Below, piece by piece: positions 17,361 to 26,664 of a DNA stretch of 64,000 nucleotides; position 1 is the first letter of the stretch, and the number at the start of each line of letters is the position of its first letter. The notes under the pieces were generated by a model, which searched no databases, was not told the origin of the DNA, and saw nothing but the letters and a program-made list of their open reading frames with translations. This DNA is from Bacteroidales bacterium (GTDB taxonomy: Bacteria > Bacteroidota > Bacteroidia > Bacteroidales > F082): contig JAKSMX010000012.1 of NCBI GenBank assembly GCA_024400305.1, positions 1-64,000 on the forward strand, given 5' to 3'. The position numbers and the translations under genes were made by a program.

Positions 17361-17498
17361 AACTTTCAAACTTTATGAACTTTATGAACTTTCAAACTTT
17401 ATGAACTTTCAAACTTTATGAACTTTCAAACTTTCAAACTTTATGAACTTTATGAACTTTATGAACTTTATGAACTTTATGAACTTTATGAACTTTCA
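17361..17498. repeat. Compound 8/9-bp tandem repeat between TolC and adaptor genes
   Basis: Sixteen uninterrupted units of two kinds, AACTTTCA (8 bp, six copies) and AACTTTATG (9 bp, ten copies), add up to exactly 138 bp. Six AACTTTATG units in a row occur at the TolC side. The array ends 2 bp before the TolC stop codon. On the transcript it reads TGAAAGTT/CATAAAGTT and separates two genes of one operon. Copy number is expected to vary by slippage. Confidence 0.95.
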
Positions 17499-17500
17499 AA

Positions 17501-18832
17501 CTAATACTCCAGTCCCTGAAGTTCCTCCAGTTGGGCCATTGCGACTTTGAAATTGTAAATTGCCTGGCTCATGGTGAGTTGTGACTGGACGAGGGCGAGC
17601 TGTGCGTCGTTAAGCTCCGTGAGCGTAGCTTTGCCGAGTTCGTACATCTTGGCTGCGATGTCGTAGCTCTTCTGTGCCATCTCAAGCGTTGATTCCGCCG
17701 CGTAATAGTTTTCTATGTATGTGACAATCTGATTGTTATAGCTCTTGTATGCGATTCTCAACTTGCGCTCGGTGTCCTCTCTGTTGAGACGGAGGATGTC
17801 CTGCGCCGCGGTCTGCTGACGTACGTTGTAATGTTTGCTTAAACCGTCGAAAATCGGGATGTTCAAAGTCAGGCCTAATACTGAATACGGATTCCAATTC
17901 AACTTGCTGTCATCGCTCATTGCAATGTAATTATATGAGAATGAAGCTGATAACGTTGGGATGTATTGGTATTTGATCATCTTGATTGACTTCTCAAGCT
18001 GCTGCTCCTGCAAACCGAATTGGATGAGGGTGCTGTTCTTCTCGAGATTGACGGTGTCGTTGACATTGAAGGCGATGATTTCTTCCTCATATTGTTTCAT
18101 GTCGCCTTTGATACCGATCTTGGTGTCGAGGTCAAGACCCATCACGGCTTTGAGTTGCCAGATGGCGAGGTCGATGGAAGCGAGTGCGCTGTAAACATTC
18201 GGTTCGGCGTTTTTCACATTGACTTTCGCTCTTAAATATTCGTATTCCGAAACCTTGCCGACATTGTATTTCTTCTCGGTTTGCTCGAAATTGTAGGCTG
18301 CGTTGTCGTAAACATTTTGATAGACCTCATACACATATTGTGCGATCAGAACTCCGTAAAATGCTTGTTTTACCTGCGAGACCATCGAAACCTTTGATGA
18401 GCGCGCCTGTTCTACGGCAAGTTCCACATCGAGTGCCGAAAGTTTCAGGCTCTCCCACAGCTGTGCGTTGACGAGCGGCACCGCAGCGGTGACACCGGCG
18501 TTGACATTGTTCCATTTGCCGACGGCGATTTCCATGGCCTGCCCCTGGAAATCCATCGCCATCACTTGTTTCTTCAATGTGCGCTGATAACTTCCGTTTG
18601 CGCTGATGTTGGGGTAAAGTGCGGCATACGAACCCTTCTTGGCGTAGCCGCTTTTAACAACGTTGAGGTCGGCTATTTTCACCGTGTTGCTCTCCTCAAG
18701 GGCGATCTGAATCGCTTCGTCAAGGCTGATAATCAAAGAGTCCTGCACAACATCCTGGGCTTGTGCGAAACTGTTCAGCATCAGCAGCGCGGAGCTTAAA
18801 ACCGCCAGTAAAATTCCTTTTTTCTTTGACAT
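17501..18832 (-). CDS. TolC-family outer-membrane efflux protein (second system)
   Basis: Outer-membrane channel, 443 residues, with an SPI signal (LLAVLSSALLMLNSFAQAQ). The OEP repeats are visible: SLDEAIQIALEESNTVKIADLNVVK in the first half, and a long helical second half ending ELNDAQLALVQSQLTMSQAIYNFKVA. It is the first gene of the minus-strand pump operon. The stop codon is immediately followed by the 8/9-bp tandem repeat. Length and motifs are normal. Confidence 0.93.
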   Translation of the reverse strand: MSKKKGILLAVLSSALLMLNSFAQAQDVVQDSLIISLDEAIQIALEESNTVKIADLNVVKSGYAKKGSYAALYPNISANGSYQRTLKKQVMAMDFQGQAMEIAVGKWNNVNAGVTAAVPLVNAQLWESLKLSALDVELAVEQARSSKVSMVSQVKQAFYGVLIAQYVYEVYQNVYDNAAYNFEQTEKKYNVGKVSEYEYLRAKVNVKNAEPNVYSALASIDLAIWQLKAVMGLDLDTKIGIKGDMKQYEEEIIAFNVNDTVNLEKNSTLIQFGLQEQQLEKSIKMIKYQYIPTLSASFSYNYIAMSDDSKLNWNPYSVLGLTLNIPIFDGLSKHYNVRQQTAAQDILRLNREDTERKLRIAYKSYNNQIVTYIENYYAAESTLEMAQKSYDIAAKMYELGKATLTELNDAQLALVQSQLTMSQAIYNFKVAMAQLEELQGLEY

Positions 18833-18877
18833 TTTTTATACCTATTTTTATTTGTTATTTGCAGATTTTCAAGCGTG

Positions 18878-18885
18878 CAAAGATA
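18878..18885 (-). promoter_or_regulatory. -7 promoter element of the second efflux operon
   Basis: CAAAGATA reads TATCTTTG on the minus strand, 46 bp before the TolC start. No clear -33 element was seen. Confidence 0.5.
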
Positions 18886-19040
18886 GTTAAAATTGTCTTT
18901 CGATAAGTCAGCATTAATAACATTTCAACGATGTTTTTTGTTGCTTCAACAAAACATTTTCTTGTCTCAATGAAATTAAAAGGTTTATGTCAAAAATCAG
19001 TAAAAACATACTTTTTAAGCGGCACAATAAAAAAAATGTT

Positions 19041-19048
19041 TATCTTTG
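19041..19048 (+). promoter_or_regulatory. -7 promoter element of trkH
   Basis: TATCTTTG, 31 bp before ATG 19079. Its position rules out an in-frame upstream start at 19046. Confidence 0.55.
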
Positions 19049-19078
19049 CCGCCGATTAAATCAGATTTATACAAATGT

Positions 19079-20647
19079 ATGAAAGGTAACGTTCTCGGCA
19101 TAAAAGTGAAGGCTTTGGGCATGAAACTGAAGATTTACGGCGTCTTCGTCTTGTGCGAGGCGTTTTTCATGCTGATTGCATCGATGGTGTCATTGCATTA
19201 CAACATACATTACGACGAGAATGATGCGACATCGCTGCTTTCGGCCACCATCGTGACCGGAATCATCGGGTTTTTCATGCTTTCGCTCGGACGCGAGAAA
19301 TCCAGCAGGGCGCAGAGCCGCGAGGATATGAACAGCATTTCGATGAAAGACTCGTTTATCATCGTTACGATGACGTGGGTGCTTTTCGCGGTTTTCGGCA
19401 TGCTTCCGTTTCTTTTCTCAGATTGCATTGACAACGTCACCGATGCTTTCTTCGAGTCGATGTCGGGCTTCACGACCACCGGCTCCACCGTGCTGAATGA
19501 CATCGACTCTATACCTCACGGACTTCTGTTCTGGCGCAGCATAATACAGTGGCTCGGCGGCTTGGGTATCATCGTGCTCTTCCTCGCCATCATACCGGCA
19601 ATCAACAAAAGTTCAAACAAGACGATGCTTTTCTCTGCGGAGGCGACCGGACTCGGCGTCCAGAAGCTGCATCCGAAGATGGCGGTGACGGCTCGCAGAC
19701 TGTGGATCATATACATTCTCCTCACCGTGATATGTGTCCTCGCATACTGGGCTGGCCCGATGGATTTCTTCGACGCTATATGTCATGCTTTCACCACCAT
19801 CGCCAGCGGCGGCTTCAGCACGCACCAGCTGAGCATTGGCTATTACAATTCAACGTATCTCGAATATGTCGCGTCACTTTTCATGCTGATGTCGGGGATT
19901 AACTTCTCGCTGTATTATTTCCTTATTCGCGGCGATTTCTCTCTTTTTGCGAAAAATGAGGAGCTGAGGTGGTTTCTCGGTATCGTGCTGGTTTGCGTCG
20001 CGGTGATGACAACGCTGTTTTATGTCGCGCCAAGCGTCGGGACGGTGGCGACAGACACTTCGGCATATCCGCCGGACGATTTCGAGTCGAGATTCAGGAC
20101 GTCGTTGTTCCACGTTGCGGCGATAATTTCGTCAACGGGCTATCAGGCCACGTATTTCGACTACACGCTCTGGGGCGGACTGTTCTTGGTCCCGACCTTG
20201 TTAATGATGTTGAGCGGCTCCTGCGCCGGTTCGACATCAGGCGGCATCAAGGTCATCCGCGAAGTGATCTGTATCAAGTCTATTAGCAACACTATCAAAC
20301 AGATACTTCATCCGAGCGCGGTGTTCACCGTGAGGATTTCCAAAGAAGTGCTTTCTAATGAGATATTGCTAAGGACACTGAATTTCCTGTTTTTCTACAT
20401 CATTTTGTGCATGACGAGCATCGTAATCCTTGATGTCAGCGGCTGTTCCATAAAGGAAAGTGTGTTCAACACGGTCACGGCACTGAGCAATATGGGGCCG
20501 GGGGTCGGAAGCACCGGCCCGGCGGCATCGTTCTCCGAACTCACTGACCTCGCCAAATGGGAGATGTCGTTCCTCATGCTCGTCGGACGTCTTGAAATTT
20601 TCACCGTCCTGCTTCTGTTCACACCGGCATTCTGGAACAAGAAATAA
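19079..20647 (+). CDS. trkH: TrkH-family potassium uptake protein
   Basis: K+-translocating membrane subunit of a Trk/Ktr system, 522 residues. Four pore loops with their filter glycines are visible: GFTTTGSTVL, TIASGGFST, SSTGYQAT and SNMGPGVGSTGP, each framed by TM helices. A TrkA/KtrA regulatory subunit, which normally gates this protein, is not adjacent. The start at 19079 gives MKGNVLGIKVKALGMKLK, a plausible cytoplasmic N-terminus. The kinase-regulator pair follows 78 bp later with its own promoter. Confidence 0.93.
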   Translation: MKGNVLGIKVKALGMKLKIYGVFVLCEAFFMLIASMVSLHYNIHYDENDATSLLSATIVTGIIGFFMLSLGREKSSRAQSREDMNSISMKDSFIIVTMTWVLFAVFGMLPFLFSDCIDNVTDAFFESMSGFTTTGSTVLNDIDSIPHGLLFWRSIIQWLGGLGIIVLFLAIIPAINKSSNKTMLFSAEATGLGVQKLHPKMAVTARRLWIIYILLTVICVLAYWAGPMDFFDAICHAFTTIASGGFSTHQLSIGYYNSTYLEYVASLFMLMSGINFSLYYFLIRGDFSLFAKNEELRWFLGIVLVCVAVMTTLFYVAPSVGTVATDTSAYPPDDFESRFRTSLFHVAAIISSTGYQATYFDYTLWGGLFLVPTLLMMLSGSCAGSTSGGIKVIREVICIKSISNTIKQILHPSAVFTVRISKEVLSNEILLRTLNFLFFYIILCMTSIVILDVSGCSIKESVFNTVTALSNMGPGVGSTGPAASFSELTDLAKWEMSFLMLVGRLEIFTVLLLFTPAFWNKK

Positions 20648-20711
20648 TATCTTTTGGTTGAGAAATTACAACGTTTTGTTGAAAAAAATAATCTTTAATT
20701 CTTTGTTGAAT

Positions 20712-20719
20712 TATTTTTG
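20712..20719 (+). promoter_or_regulatory. -7 promoter element overlapping the start of the LytS-like kinase gene
   Basis: TATTTTTG ends only 5 bp before ATG 20725, so transcription would begin at about the start codon. This implies a leaderless mRNA unless translation starts at the in-frame ATG 20758. Confidence 0.5.
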
Positions 20720-20724
20720 CACCG

Positions 20725-21789
20725 ATGAGTGAGGTAAAAAATAAATTATCAAGACTGATGGACAGACACCGTTTTATAATAAGTTGGACGGTGGTCTTTC
20801 TTTTCTTTTTCTTCTCTTTCAAGCACGTCGGATATGGTATCGCATTGTTCCATTCGCTGATTGTCACATTGTCAATGGTTGCCGTCTGCCTCGTCGAGAG
20901 TGAAGTCCTTGTCAGATTTTTCCTCAGGAAGGGCAAACGGTTCTTGTTCTACATCCTGAATGTCGTCGTGATTATCGGGTTTTCGACACTTTTCATCCAA
21001 ATGCAGATGATGATGGCCGAATTGGTGAGAAATCTTGTGCCGGGAATGCCAATGGCTGATCCGAATGTCGATTGGACTGTGCCTTTCATTATCAGGATCC
21101 TGCTTTACACCTTCGTGGCGTCAATAACTGCAATCACTTATTTAGAAAGAAGCGAGCAGGAGACACAGCGGCTGTCGAATGAGCTTAAAATTGAAAACCT
21201 TGACATGGAACTGCGTTATCTGAAGTCGCAGATAAATCCGCATTTCCTTTTCAACGCATTGAATAACATCTATTCTCTCGTTTACATCAAAGATGAGAAA
21301 GCACCAGAAAGTGTCCTGAAACTTTCCGAGATGCTTCGTTATGTGATGGTTGACTGTCAGGCTGATACGATTTCTTTGGAGAAGGAGATGAGATTCATTG
21401 ACAATTACATTGATTTTCAACTGATGAAACATGAAGGAAAACGAAATATTTCGTTTGAAAAAGAGGTGGAAAACTGGGGCTTCATGCTCCCGCCGATGAT
21501 TTTCCAACCGATAGTTGAAAATGCTTTCAAATATTCGAGAATCGAAAATGACCAGAATGGTTTCATCAGATTTTTGGTCAGACAAAATGAGAACAGCCTC
21601 GAATTTGTGGCTGAAAATTCAATCAGGAACAATTCTGTCAAGGTTGTGTCAACAAAGCAGGATTGTGGCAGTGGCATCGGCTTGCAAAACGTAAAGAAAA
21701 GACTGTCATTGCATTACAAGGAAAAATTCTCTTTCATAACTGAAAGGAAAGACAATACATATAAGGTGATGGTGAAAATTGCAAACTAA
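20725..21789 (+). CDS. LytS/YehU-type sensor histidine kinase
   Basis: Membrane histidine kinase of the His_kinase (PF06580) family, 354 residues. Four hydrophobic segments occupy about residues 15-130, then a coiled linker leads to the phospho-acceptor region LKSQINPHFLFNALNNIYSLV and an HATPase domain with PPMIFQPIVENAFKYS and GSGIGLQNVKKRL. It pairs with the LytTR regulator 2 bp downstream. The N-terminus could also start at ATG 20758 (MDRHRF), which would leave a normal leader behind the promoter. Confidence 0.93.
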   Translation: MSEVKNKLSRLMDRHRFIISWTVVFLFFFFSFKHVGYGIALFHSLIVTLSMVAVCLVESEVLVRFFLRKGKRFLFYILNVVVIIGFSTLFIQMQMMMAELVRNLVPGMPMADPNVDWTVPFIIRILLYTFVASITAITYLERSEQETQRLSNELKIENLDMELRYLKSQINPHFLFNALNNIYSLVYIKDEKAPESVLKLSEMLRYVMVDCQADTISLEKEMRFIDNYIDFQLMKHEGKRNISFEKEVENWGFMLPPMIFQPIVENAFKYSRIENDQNGFIRFLVRQNENSLEFVAENSIRNNSVKVVSTKQDCGSGIGLQNVKKRLSLHYKEKFSFITERKDNTYKVMVKIAN

Positions 21790-21791
21790 TT

Positions 21792-22496
21792 ATGAAGAAG
21801 TATAATGTCTTAATCGCAGATGATGAGTTTTTGGCTCGGAAACTCATTCAGGAATATGTCCAAAAAATAGAGTCTTTGAATCTTGTCGATTGCTGCTCCG
21901 ACGGATTGAAGGCGATGGAAATCCTTAAGAACGAAAAGATTGACATCCTTTTGCTTGACATCCAGATGCCGGATCTGACCGGTTTGGAACTGCTTAAAAC
22001 GATTGAAAACCAACCGGCTACGATTCTGACCACAGCTTATTCCGAATATGCGGTTGACGCTTTTGAACTTGGTGTTGTCGATTATCTGCTCAAGCCTTTT
22101 GATTTTCCGCGCTTCCTTCAGGCGATTAACAAGGCGATTGACATGCGTCCAAAGGAGATTTCAGTGACGGAACCGGCGCAAACATCGTCTGATTATATTA
22201 TGGTGAAGGCCGATTATAAGCTTTACAAAGTCAATTTCTGCGATTTGTTGTTCATCGAGGGACAGCATGAATATGTCACTTTCCATACGAAGACGAAACG
22301 TATTACGGCTTTGTACTCGCTTAAGAATCTTGAAGATACGCTTCCGAAAGATAAATTCGTGCGCGTCCATAAATCATATATCGTATCGTTTGATTACATT
22401 GAGGACATCGACAAAACCACAGTTACGGTGGCAGGGAACAAAATTTCAATCGGCGCCAGCTACCGCGACGAACTCATCGAAAAACTCAATGGCTGA
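21792..22496 (+). CDS. LytTR-family response regulator
   Basis: DNA-binding regulator, 234 residues. Receiver domain at 1-120 with DDE near the start, phospho-acceptor in LLLDIQMPDLTGLELL and the KPF lysine (YLLKPFDFPRF). The LytTR domain spans about 135-232 with KVNFCDLLFIEGQHEYVTFHT and FVRVHKSYIVSFDYIEDI. It is co-transcribed with the upstream LytS-type kinase (2-bp gap). Targets in this family are often adjacent membrane genes, but none is evident here. Confidence 0.95.
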   Translation: MKKYNVLIADDEFLARKLIQEYVQKIESLNLVDCCSDGLKAMEILKNEKIDILLLDIQMPDLTGLELLKTIENQPATILTTAYSEYAVDAFELGVVDYLLKPFDFPRFLQAINKAIDMRPKEISVTEPAQTSSDYIMVKADYKLYKVNFCDLLFIEGQHEYVTFHTKTKRITALYSLKNLEDTLPKDKFVRVHKSYIVSFDYIEDIDKTTVTVAGNKISIGASYRDELIEKLNG

Positions 22497-22539
22497 AAGT
22501 AATGGTGTCACCGTAAATGTTTTTCGATGACATCATTGT

Positions 22540-23811
22540 TCAGTTAAGTTGGTCGTTCAGTGCTTTGAATCCATTTTCCAAGGAGTTCGATGACGGCTTC
22601 TGATACACTCTCAGGTCAAATTCAGGAATCACCGCAAAGATGTGGTCGAAGATGTCACTCTGAATCTTTTCGTATGCAATCCAGTCTTTTATGGCACTGA
22701 AGCAGTAGATCTGAATCGGTATTCCCGACTCTGTCGGTGACTGTTGACGCACCAAGACAGTGAGGTCCTTGTTGATGTTCGGGTTTGTGTTCAGAAATTC
22801 AACGAGATATGCTCTGAAAATCCCGATGTTGGTCTGGCGGCGTCCGTTGACGAGATTCGATGTGTCAATGCCGTTTTCTTTGTTGAATTTGTCAATATCG
22901 GCTTCAGTATCAGTGATATAACGATTTACCAACTGGAATTTTTTGAAGCGTTCGAGCATCTCCGGGGTGCAGAATTTCACCGTGTCGGCATCAATTGTGA
23001 TTGAACGCGAAATGCGTCGTCCGCCCGACTCCGACATGCCTCTCCAATTGGTGAACGGGTCGGTGACGAGCGAATATGTCGGTATCGTGGCAATGGTGTT
23101 GTCCCAGTTTTGAATCTTCACTGTCGTAAGCCCGATGTCGATTACGGTTCCGTCGGCCTCACCTTTGACAATCCAATCGCCGATTCGGACCATGTCGTTG
23201 ACAGTCAGTTGAATGCCTCCGACAAAACCGAGAATCGAGTCTTTGAAGATAAGCATCAGCACTGCCGACAGTGTGCCGAGTCCGAGGAGAATGCTCTTTA
23301 TGTCACGGTTGGTGAACGCTGCGATGACAAGAAGGATGCACGCTATCACAAGAATGATTTTTATGACTTGCGAAACGCCTTTCATCGGTCGTGTCTTCGA
23401 TACGTCTTTTGTGTTGTAAATGGCTTGTAATGTGTCAATTACCGACATGATGATGCCGATGTAGGTGATTATTTCAAGGACTTTCGTCAATGTCAGAATC
23501 GCACTTGCCAGCCCTGTGAATTCCGGAATTGCCGCCTCAATGCATCCTCTCGTAAGATAAATCGGGATTAAAAACGACATCCTCTCCGCAAAGTGATAGT
23601 TGAGCAGAAAATCGTCGTATTTGTTCTCGGTTCTTTTGATTAGATTGCCTAAAACCTTCTTAATCAGCCATTTGCTGACGAAAAACAATAACGTTGAAAC
23701 TAAAATCAATGAAATTAATGCGATGATTTGCGCCGAATCGTATGCTGTGGCTTGCGAAATATTCGTCTTTTGCACTAATTGTGTAAGAAGATTAAGATAA
23801 CTTTTGATCAT
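22540..23811 (-). CDS. MscS-family mechanosensitive ion channel
   Basis: Small-conductance mechanosensitive channel, 423 residues. Several TMs come first, then the pore helix and upper beta domain LGTLSAVLMLIFKDSILGFVGGIQLTVNDMVRIGDWI, the usual MscS signature, and a C-terminal cytoplasmic part. It is longer than E. coli MscS and of the YbdG size class. It is the third gene of an operon behind the LtaS-like enzyme and the diacylglycerol kinase (16-bp gap), which suggests an osmotic or envelope-stress setting. Confidence 0.93.
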   Translation of the reverse strand: MIKSYLNLLTQLVQKTNISQATAYDSAQIIALISLILVSTLLFFVSKWLIKKVLGNLIKRTENKYDDFLLNYHFAERMSFLIPIYLTRGCIEAAIPEFTGLASAILTLTKVLEIITYIGIIMSVIDTLQAIYNTKDVSKTRPMKGVSQVIKIILVIACILLVIAAFTNRDIKSILLGLGTLSAVLMLIFKDSILGFVGGIQLTVNDMVRIGDWIVKGEADGTVIDIGLTTVKIQNWDNTIATIPTYSLVTDPFTNWRGMSESGGRRISRSITIDADTVKFCTPEMLERFKKFQLVNRYITDTEADIDKFNKENGIDTSNLVNGRRQTNIGIFRAYLVEFLNTNPNINKDLTVLVRQQSPTESGIPIQIYCFSAIKDWIAYEKIQSDIFDHIFAVIPEFDLRVYQKPSSNSLENGFKALNDQLN

Positions 23812-23827
23812 TTTCCTTTTTTACAAT

Positions 23828-24718
23828 TTAAATGGTGTTTGGCAGTAAAATGTTCAAACTTAATTCGTTTATTTCGACTGTAACGTCTTTCGACATCATC
23901 ATTGCTTCGCCGTCGATGTTTGCGAAGTCTTCATTCTCACGGATAATGTTGATTTTCTTGGCTTTGTGAATTTCGACGAATTTTGTCTTGTCAATCCTTT
24001 TTGTTATCAGACGCTCGGCGACAAAACCGACTTCGAGCAGGTTCGGCTTCTTGAAGATGCAGACGTCAAGAAGTCCGTCGTTCAACGAGGCGTGTGGCGA
24101 GATGGCGGCGTTGTAGCCGAATTGGTTCGAGTTGGCGAATGAGATGAACATCGCATCGCATTCTATTTCTTTTGTGTCGTCGAGAATCAGCTTGTAATGA
24201 CCGGGTTTGAAACGGGGATATTCCTCGGTGATGAATTTTACGTATGTCATGAAACCACGCTTCGGGTCTCTTGCGAAATAGTCGGCGATGAGCGCGTCGA
24301 AGCCAACTCCGGCGATGCTGATATATGGCACCCCGTTGACGGTGGCGGTGTCGATTTTCGTCTTGAACCCATTGTTAATCACGTTGGTGATGATTTTCTG
24401 TGGTTTCAACGGCAGATGTAGATGATGTGCGAGACCGTTGCCTGAACCGTACGGGACGATGGTGAATGTCTGTCTCGAACCGATCATCGATGTTGCGACC
24501 TCGTTGATGGTGCCGTCGCCGCCGACAGCAACGATGATGTCAACGTCATCGGCAATGGCATTGGCAGTCAGCTCTTTGGCGTGCCCGCCGTATTCGGTGA
24601 ACGAAATGCTGTAGTCGAATTTTTCCTTGTCGATGAGACTGTCAACGATATTTGGGAAATCCGTCTTGTCGTGATGCCCCGAAATCGGATTTACTATAAA
24701 AAGGATTTTTTCTCTCAT
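23828..24718 (-). CDS. Diacylglycerol kinase-family lipid kinase (YegS/DgkB type)
   Basis: Soluble or peripheral lipid kinase, 296 residues, of the DAGK catalytic family that phosphorylates diacylglycerol or related lipids. Visible motifs: IVNPISG at the start, the nucleotide-binding loop AVGGDGTINEVATSM, and PYGSGNGLAHHL. The start codon overlaps the stop of the LtaS-like gene by 4 bp (ATGA arrangement), so the two are translationally coupled. This fits recycling of diacylglycerol released by the neighbouring phosphoglycerol transferase. Confidence 0.92.
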   Translation of the reverse strand: MREKILFIVNPISGHHDKTDFPNIVDSLIDKEKFDYSISFTEYGGHAKELTANAIADDVDIIVAVGGDGTINEVATSMIGSRQTFTIVPYGSGNGLAHHLHLPLKPQKIITNVINNGFKTKIDTATVNGVPYISIAGVGFDALIADYFARDPKRGFMTYVKFITEEYPRFKPGHYKLILDDTKEIECDAMFISFANSNQFGYNAAISPHASLNDGLLDVCIFKKPNLLEVGFVAERLITKRIDKTKFVEIHKAKKINIIRENEDFANIDGEAMMMSKDVTVEINELSLNILLPNTI

Positions 24719-26643
24719 TTTATGTGTAATGTATTATTAATCATTCGGTTGTTGTATTGCTGGAGATGAAGTTTGAAGTCTCTGTCAATATCTCTCCAGC
24801 GTTCATCTTCGCCTTCAATGTATAAGTTGTTTTCCAACTGTGGGTCTTCTGTTATGTCGTAAACGCCGAGAATCATTGAGCCGTCCGATTGTAACAAGAA
24901 TCTGCCGTCGCAATATTGATAGACGCTGTTCAGAAAACTCGTGAAATTCGGCTGCTGTATGCTGTCGAACAGATTCCTGCCGAACGAAAATGTCGAGTCG
25001 GAATAATTCAATGCCGCCAAAATGCTGACACCTAAATCGGTTTGCTGCGCCATGATGTTGGTTCTCAATGGCTTGATGATCTTCGGGGCGTAAAACGCAA
25101 TCGGAATCTGGAATTGTCCGTAGCCGTTCAGATACTCGTCAAACTGATGCTCTGGGTTGACGTGGTCGCCGAGGATGACGAAAAGCGTGCTGTCAAACCA
25201 ATCGTATTTTGAAACGGTCTCGAAGAACTTGCGCATTGAATCGTCGGCATAACGAATCGTCTTTTCAAAAGGTGTCTTGTAATTTCCATCCGGCAAAGTG
25301 TAATTTTCAGGGATTGTGAATGGGTGATGCGACGACAATGTGAAGACACCGGCGGCGAATGGCTTCGGCATCTCGTTGATTATCTGCGCTGTATATTGCA
25401 GAAACGGCATGTCGAAGATGCCCCACGTGCCGTCATAGTCGCTTTCGTTGTTGTATTCGTTCCTTCCGTAATATTTGTCGAAACCTGCTGAAACAGCGGA
25501 GGCGTCAAAACTCATTGAACCGTTGTTGCCTCCATGAAAAAACGCCGTGGAATAACCGTGATTTTTCAATGTCGTTCCCCATCCGTCCAACCTGTTGGCG
25601 GCGTATTTCGATGAGGCATAATCAGTTACCATCAACGATGGCAATCCCGAAAGCGTTGATGTCAGTGCGTCTATTGAACGACGGCCGTTCGCCATACCGT
25701 TAAAAGTCAGGCTTTGTGAAAACAAGGAGTCGAGGAACGGAGTTATGCTTTCGGTTCTTTTTTCGTTGTAATAACTTATCATCTCCTGCCCGTGACTTTC
25801 CAAAACAATGACAAAAACATTGAAACCTTTTGCGTCATTTTCAAGAAATCTGTTGATTTTCAAATTCTTCTGAATCGGAGAATATAAATTCTCAATCTCG
25901 TCTTCGTCAAAAAAATCAATCTTCTCCAAAGTTTCGCTGGAAGAACCCAAACAAATGGTGAATGGCGTGTTCAAAATCAAAACCATGTTCTGCGTGGTTG
26001 TGTAACTTGCCGCCGTGATTATTGTAATCGGACAGGTCTGGAATCCGCCACGGATGCCAATCACTCCCCAGAAAATTATCATTACGAAAATGACGGAACG
26101 TGTTATATACCAACGTTTTACATTTGTGACATTTTCTTTTTTGACCTGCGTTTTTTTAACTATGAAAATCAAAATAATCGCCGTCAAAATAACGAACAAT
26201 GCGATAAACCAGAAGTCTTTGATGAAATGCATCATCATACTCCCTTGATTATCATCTGTTTCGTGGAAAAATTCCGTGAGTTCCGATGTCATTCGCTTGT
26301 CGATGTAACGATAGTAAATCACATCAACCAGATTGACTGAAATGGCAAGCCAGTTTACGAAAACGTACAGAATATCAATGACTTTGCGGTAAATTTTGTT
26401 GAACTTGAATCTGAAAGGAAGCCCCATTAAAATCAAAAGAGGCAGATTGCCGACAATCAGCGGCCACATGTCGAACCTGATTCCGATGAAAAACAATCGG
26501 AATTGCTCGCGTATGGTCAGTCCGGGGAAATTATCTGTGTTGAAAATAAAAAGCAACCATCTGCTCAGAGTCAGCATCAGTAATACGACAAAAAGCCTGA
26601 TAATGAATACTTTCCAAAGGGATATTTCTTTCTTTGACCACAT
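24715..26643 (-). CDS. LtaS/OpgB-like sulfatase-fold phosphoglycerol transferase
   Basis: Membrane enzyme, 642 residues: about five TM helices within the first ~210 residues and a large extracytoplasmic sulfatase-fold domain. Metal and active-site motifs are visible: VIVLESHGQEMI, NGRRSIDALTSTLSGLPS (Ser near 320 in the nucleophile position), FFHGGNNGSM and FVILGDHVNPEH. Known relatives move glycerol phosphate or ethanolamine phosphate from phospholipid to glycans and leave diacylglycerol. It is first in an operon with a DAG kinase and MscS. The substrate in this Gram-negative host is not known. Confidence 0.9.
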   Translation of the reverse strand: MWSKKEISLWKVFIIRLFVVLLMLTLSRWLLFIFNTDNFPGLTIREQFRLFFIGIRFDMWPLIVGNLPLLILMGLPFRFKFNKIYRKVIDILYVFVNWLAISVNLVDVIYYRYIDKRMTSELTEFFHETDDNQGSMMMHFIKDFWFIALFVILTAIILIFIVKKTQVKKENVTNVKRWYITRSVIFVMIIFWGVIGIRGGFQTCPITIITAASYTTTQNMVLILNTPFTICLGSSSETLEKIDFFDEDEIENLYSPIQKNLKINRFLENDAKGFNVFVIVLESHGQEMISYYNEKRTESITPFLDSLFSQSLTFNGMANGRRSIDALTSTLSGLPSLMVTDYASSKYAANRLDGWGTTLKNHGYSTAFFHGGNNGSMSFDASAVSAGFDKYYGRNEYNNESDYDGTWGIFDMPFLQYTAQIINEMPKPFAAGVFTLSSHHPFTIPENYTLPDGNYKTPFEKTIRYADDSMRKFFETVSKYDWFDSTLFVILGDHVNPEHQFDEYLNGYGQFQIPIAFYAPKIIKPLRTNIMAQQTDLGVSILAALNYSDSTFSFGRNLFDSIQQPNFTSFLNSVYQYCDGRFLLQSDGSMILGVYDITEDPQLENNLYIEGEDERWRDIDRDFKLHLQQYNNRMINNTLHIK

Positions 26644-26664
26644 TTTCTAAAAATTATGAATGTG

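Noticed and set aside
17361..17498. CRISPR array or coding repeat
   Set aside because: The units are 8 and 9 bp without spacers, and the region is outside the reading frames of both neighbours.
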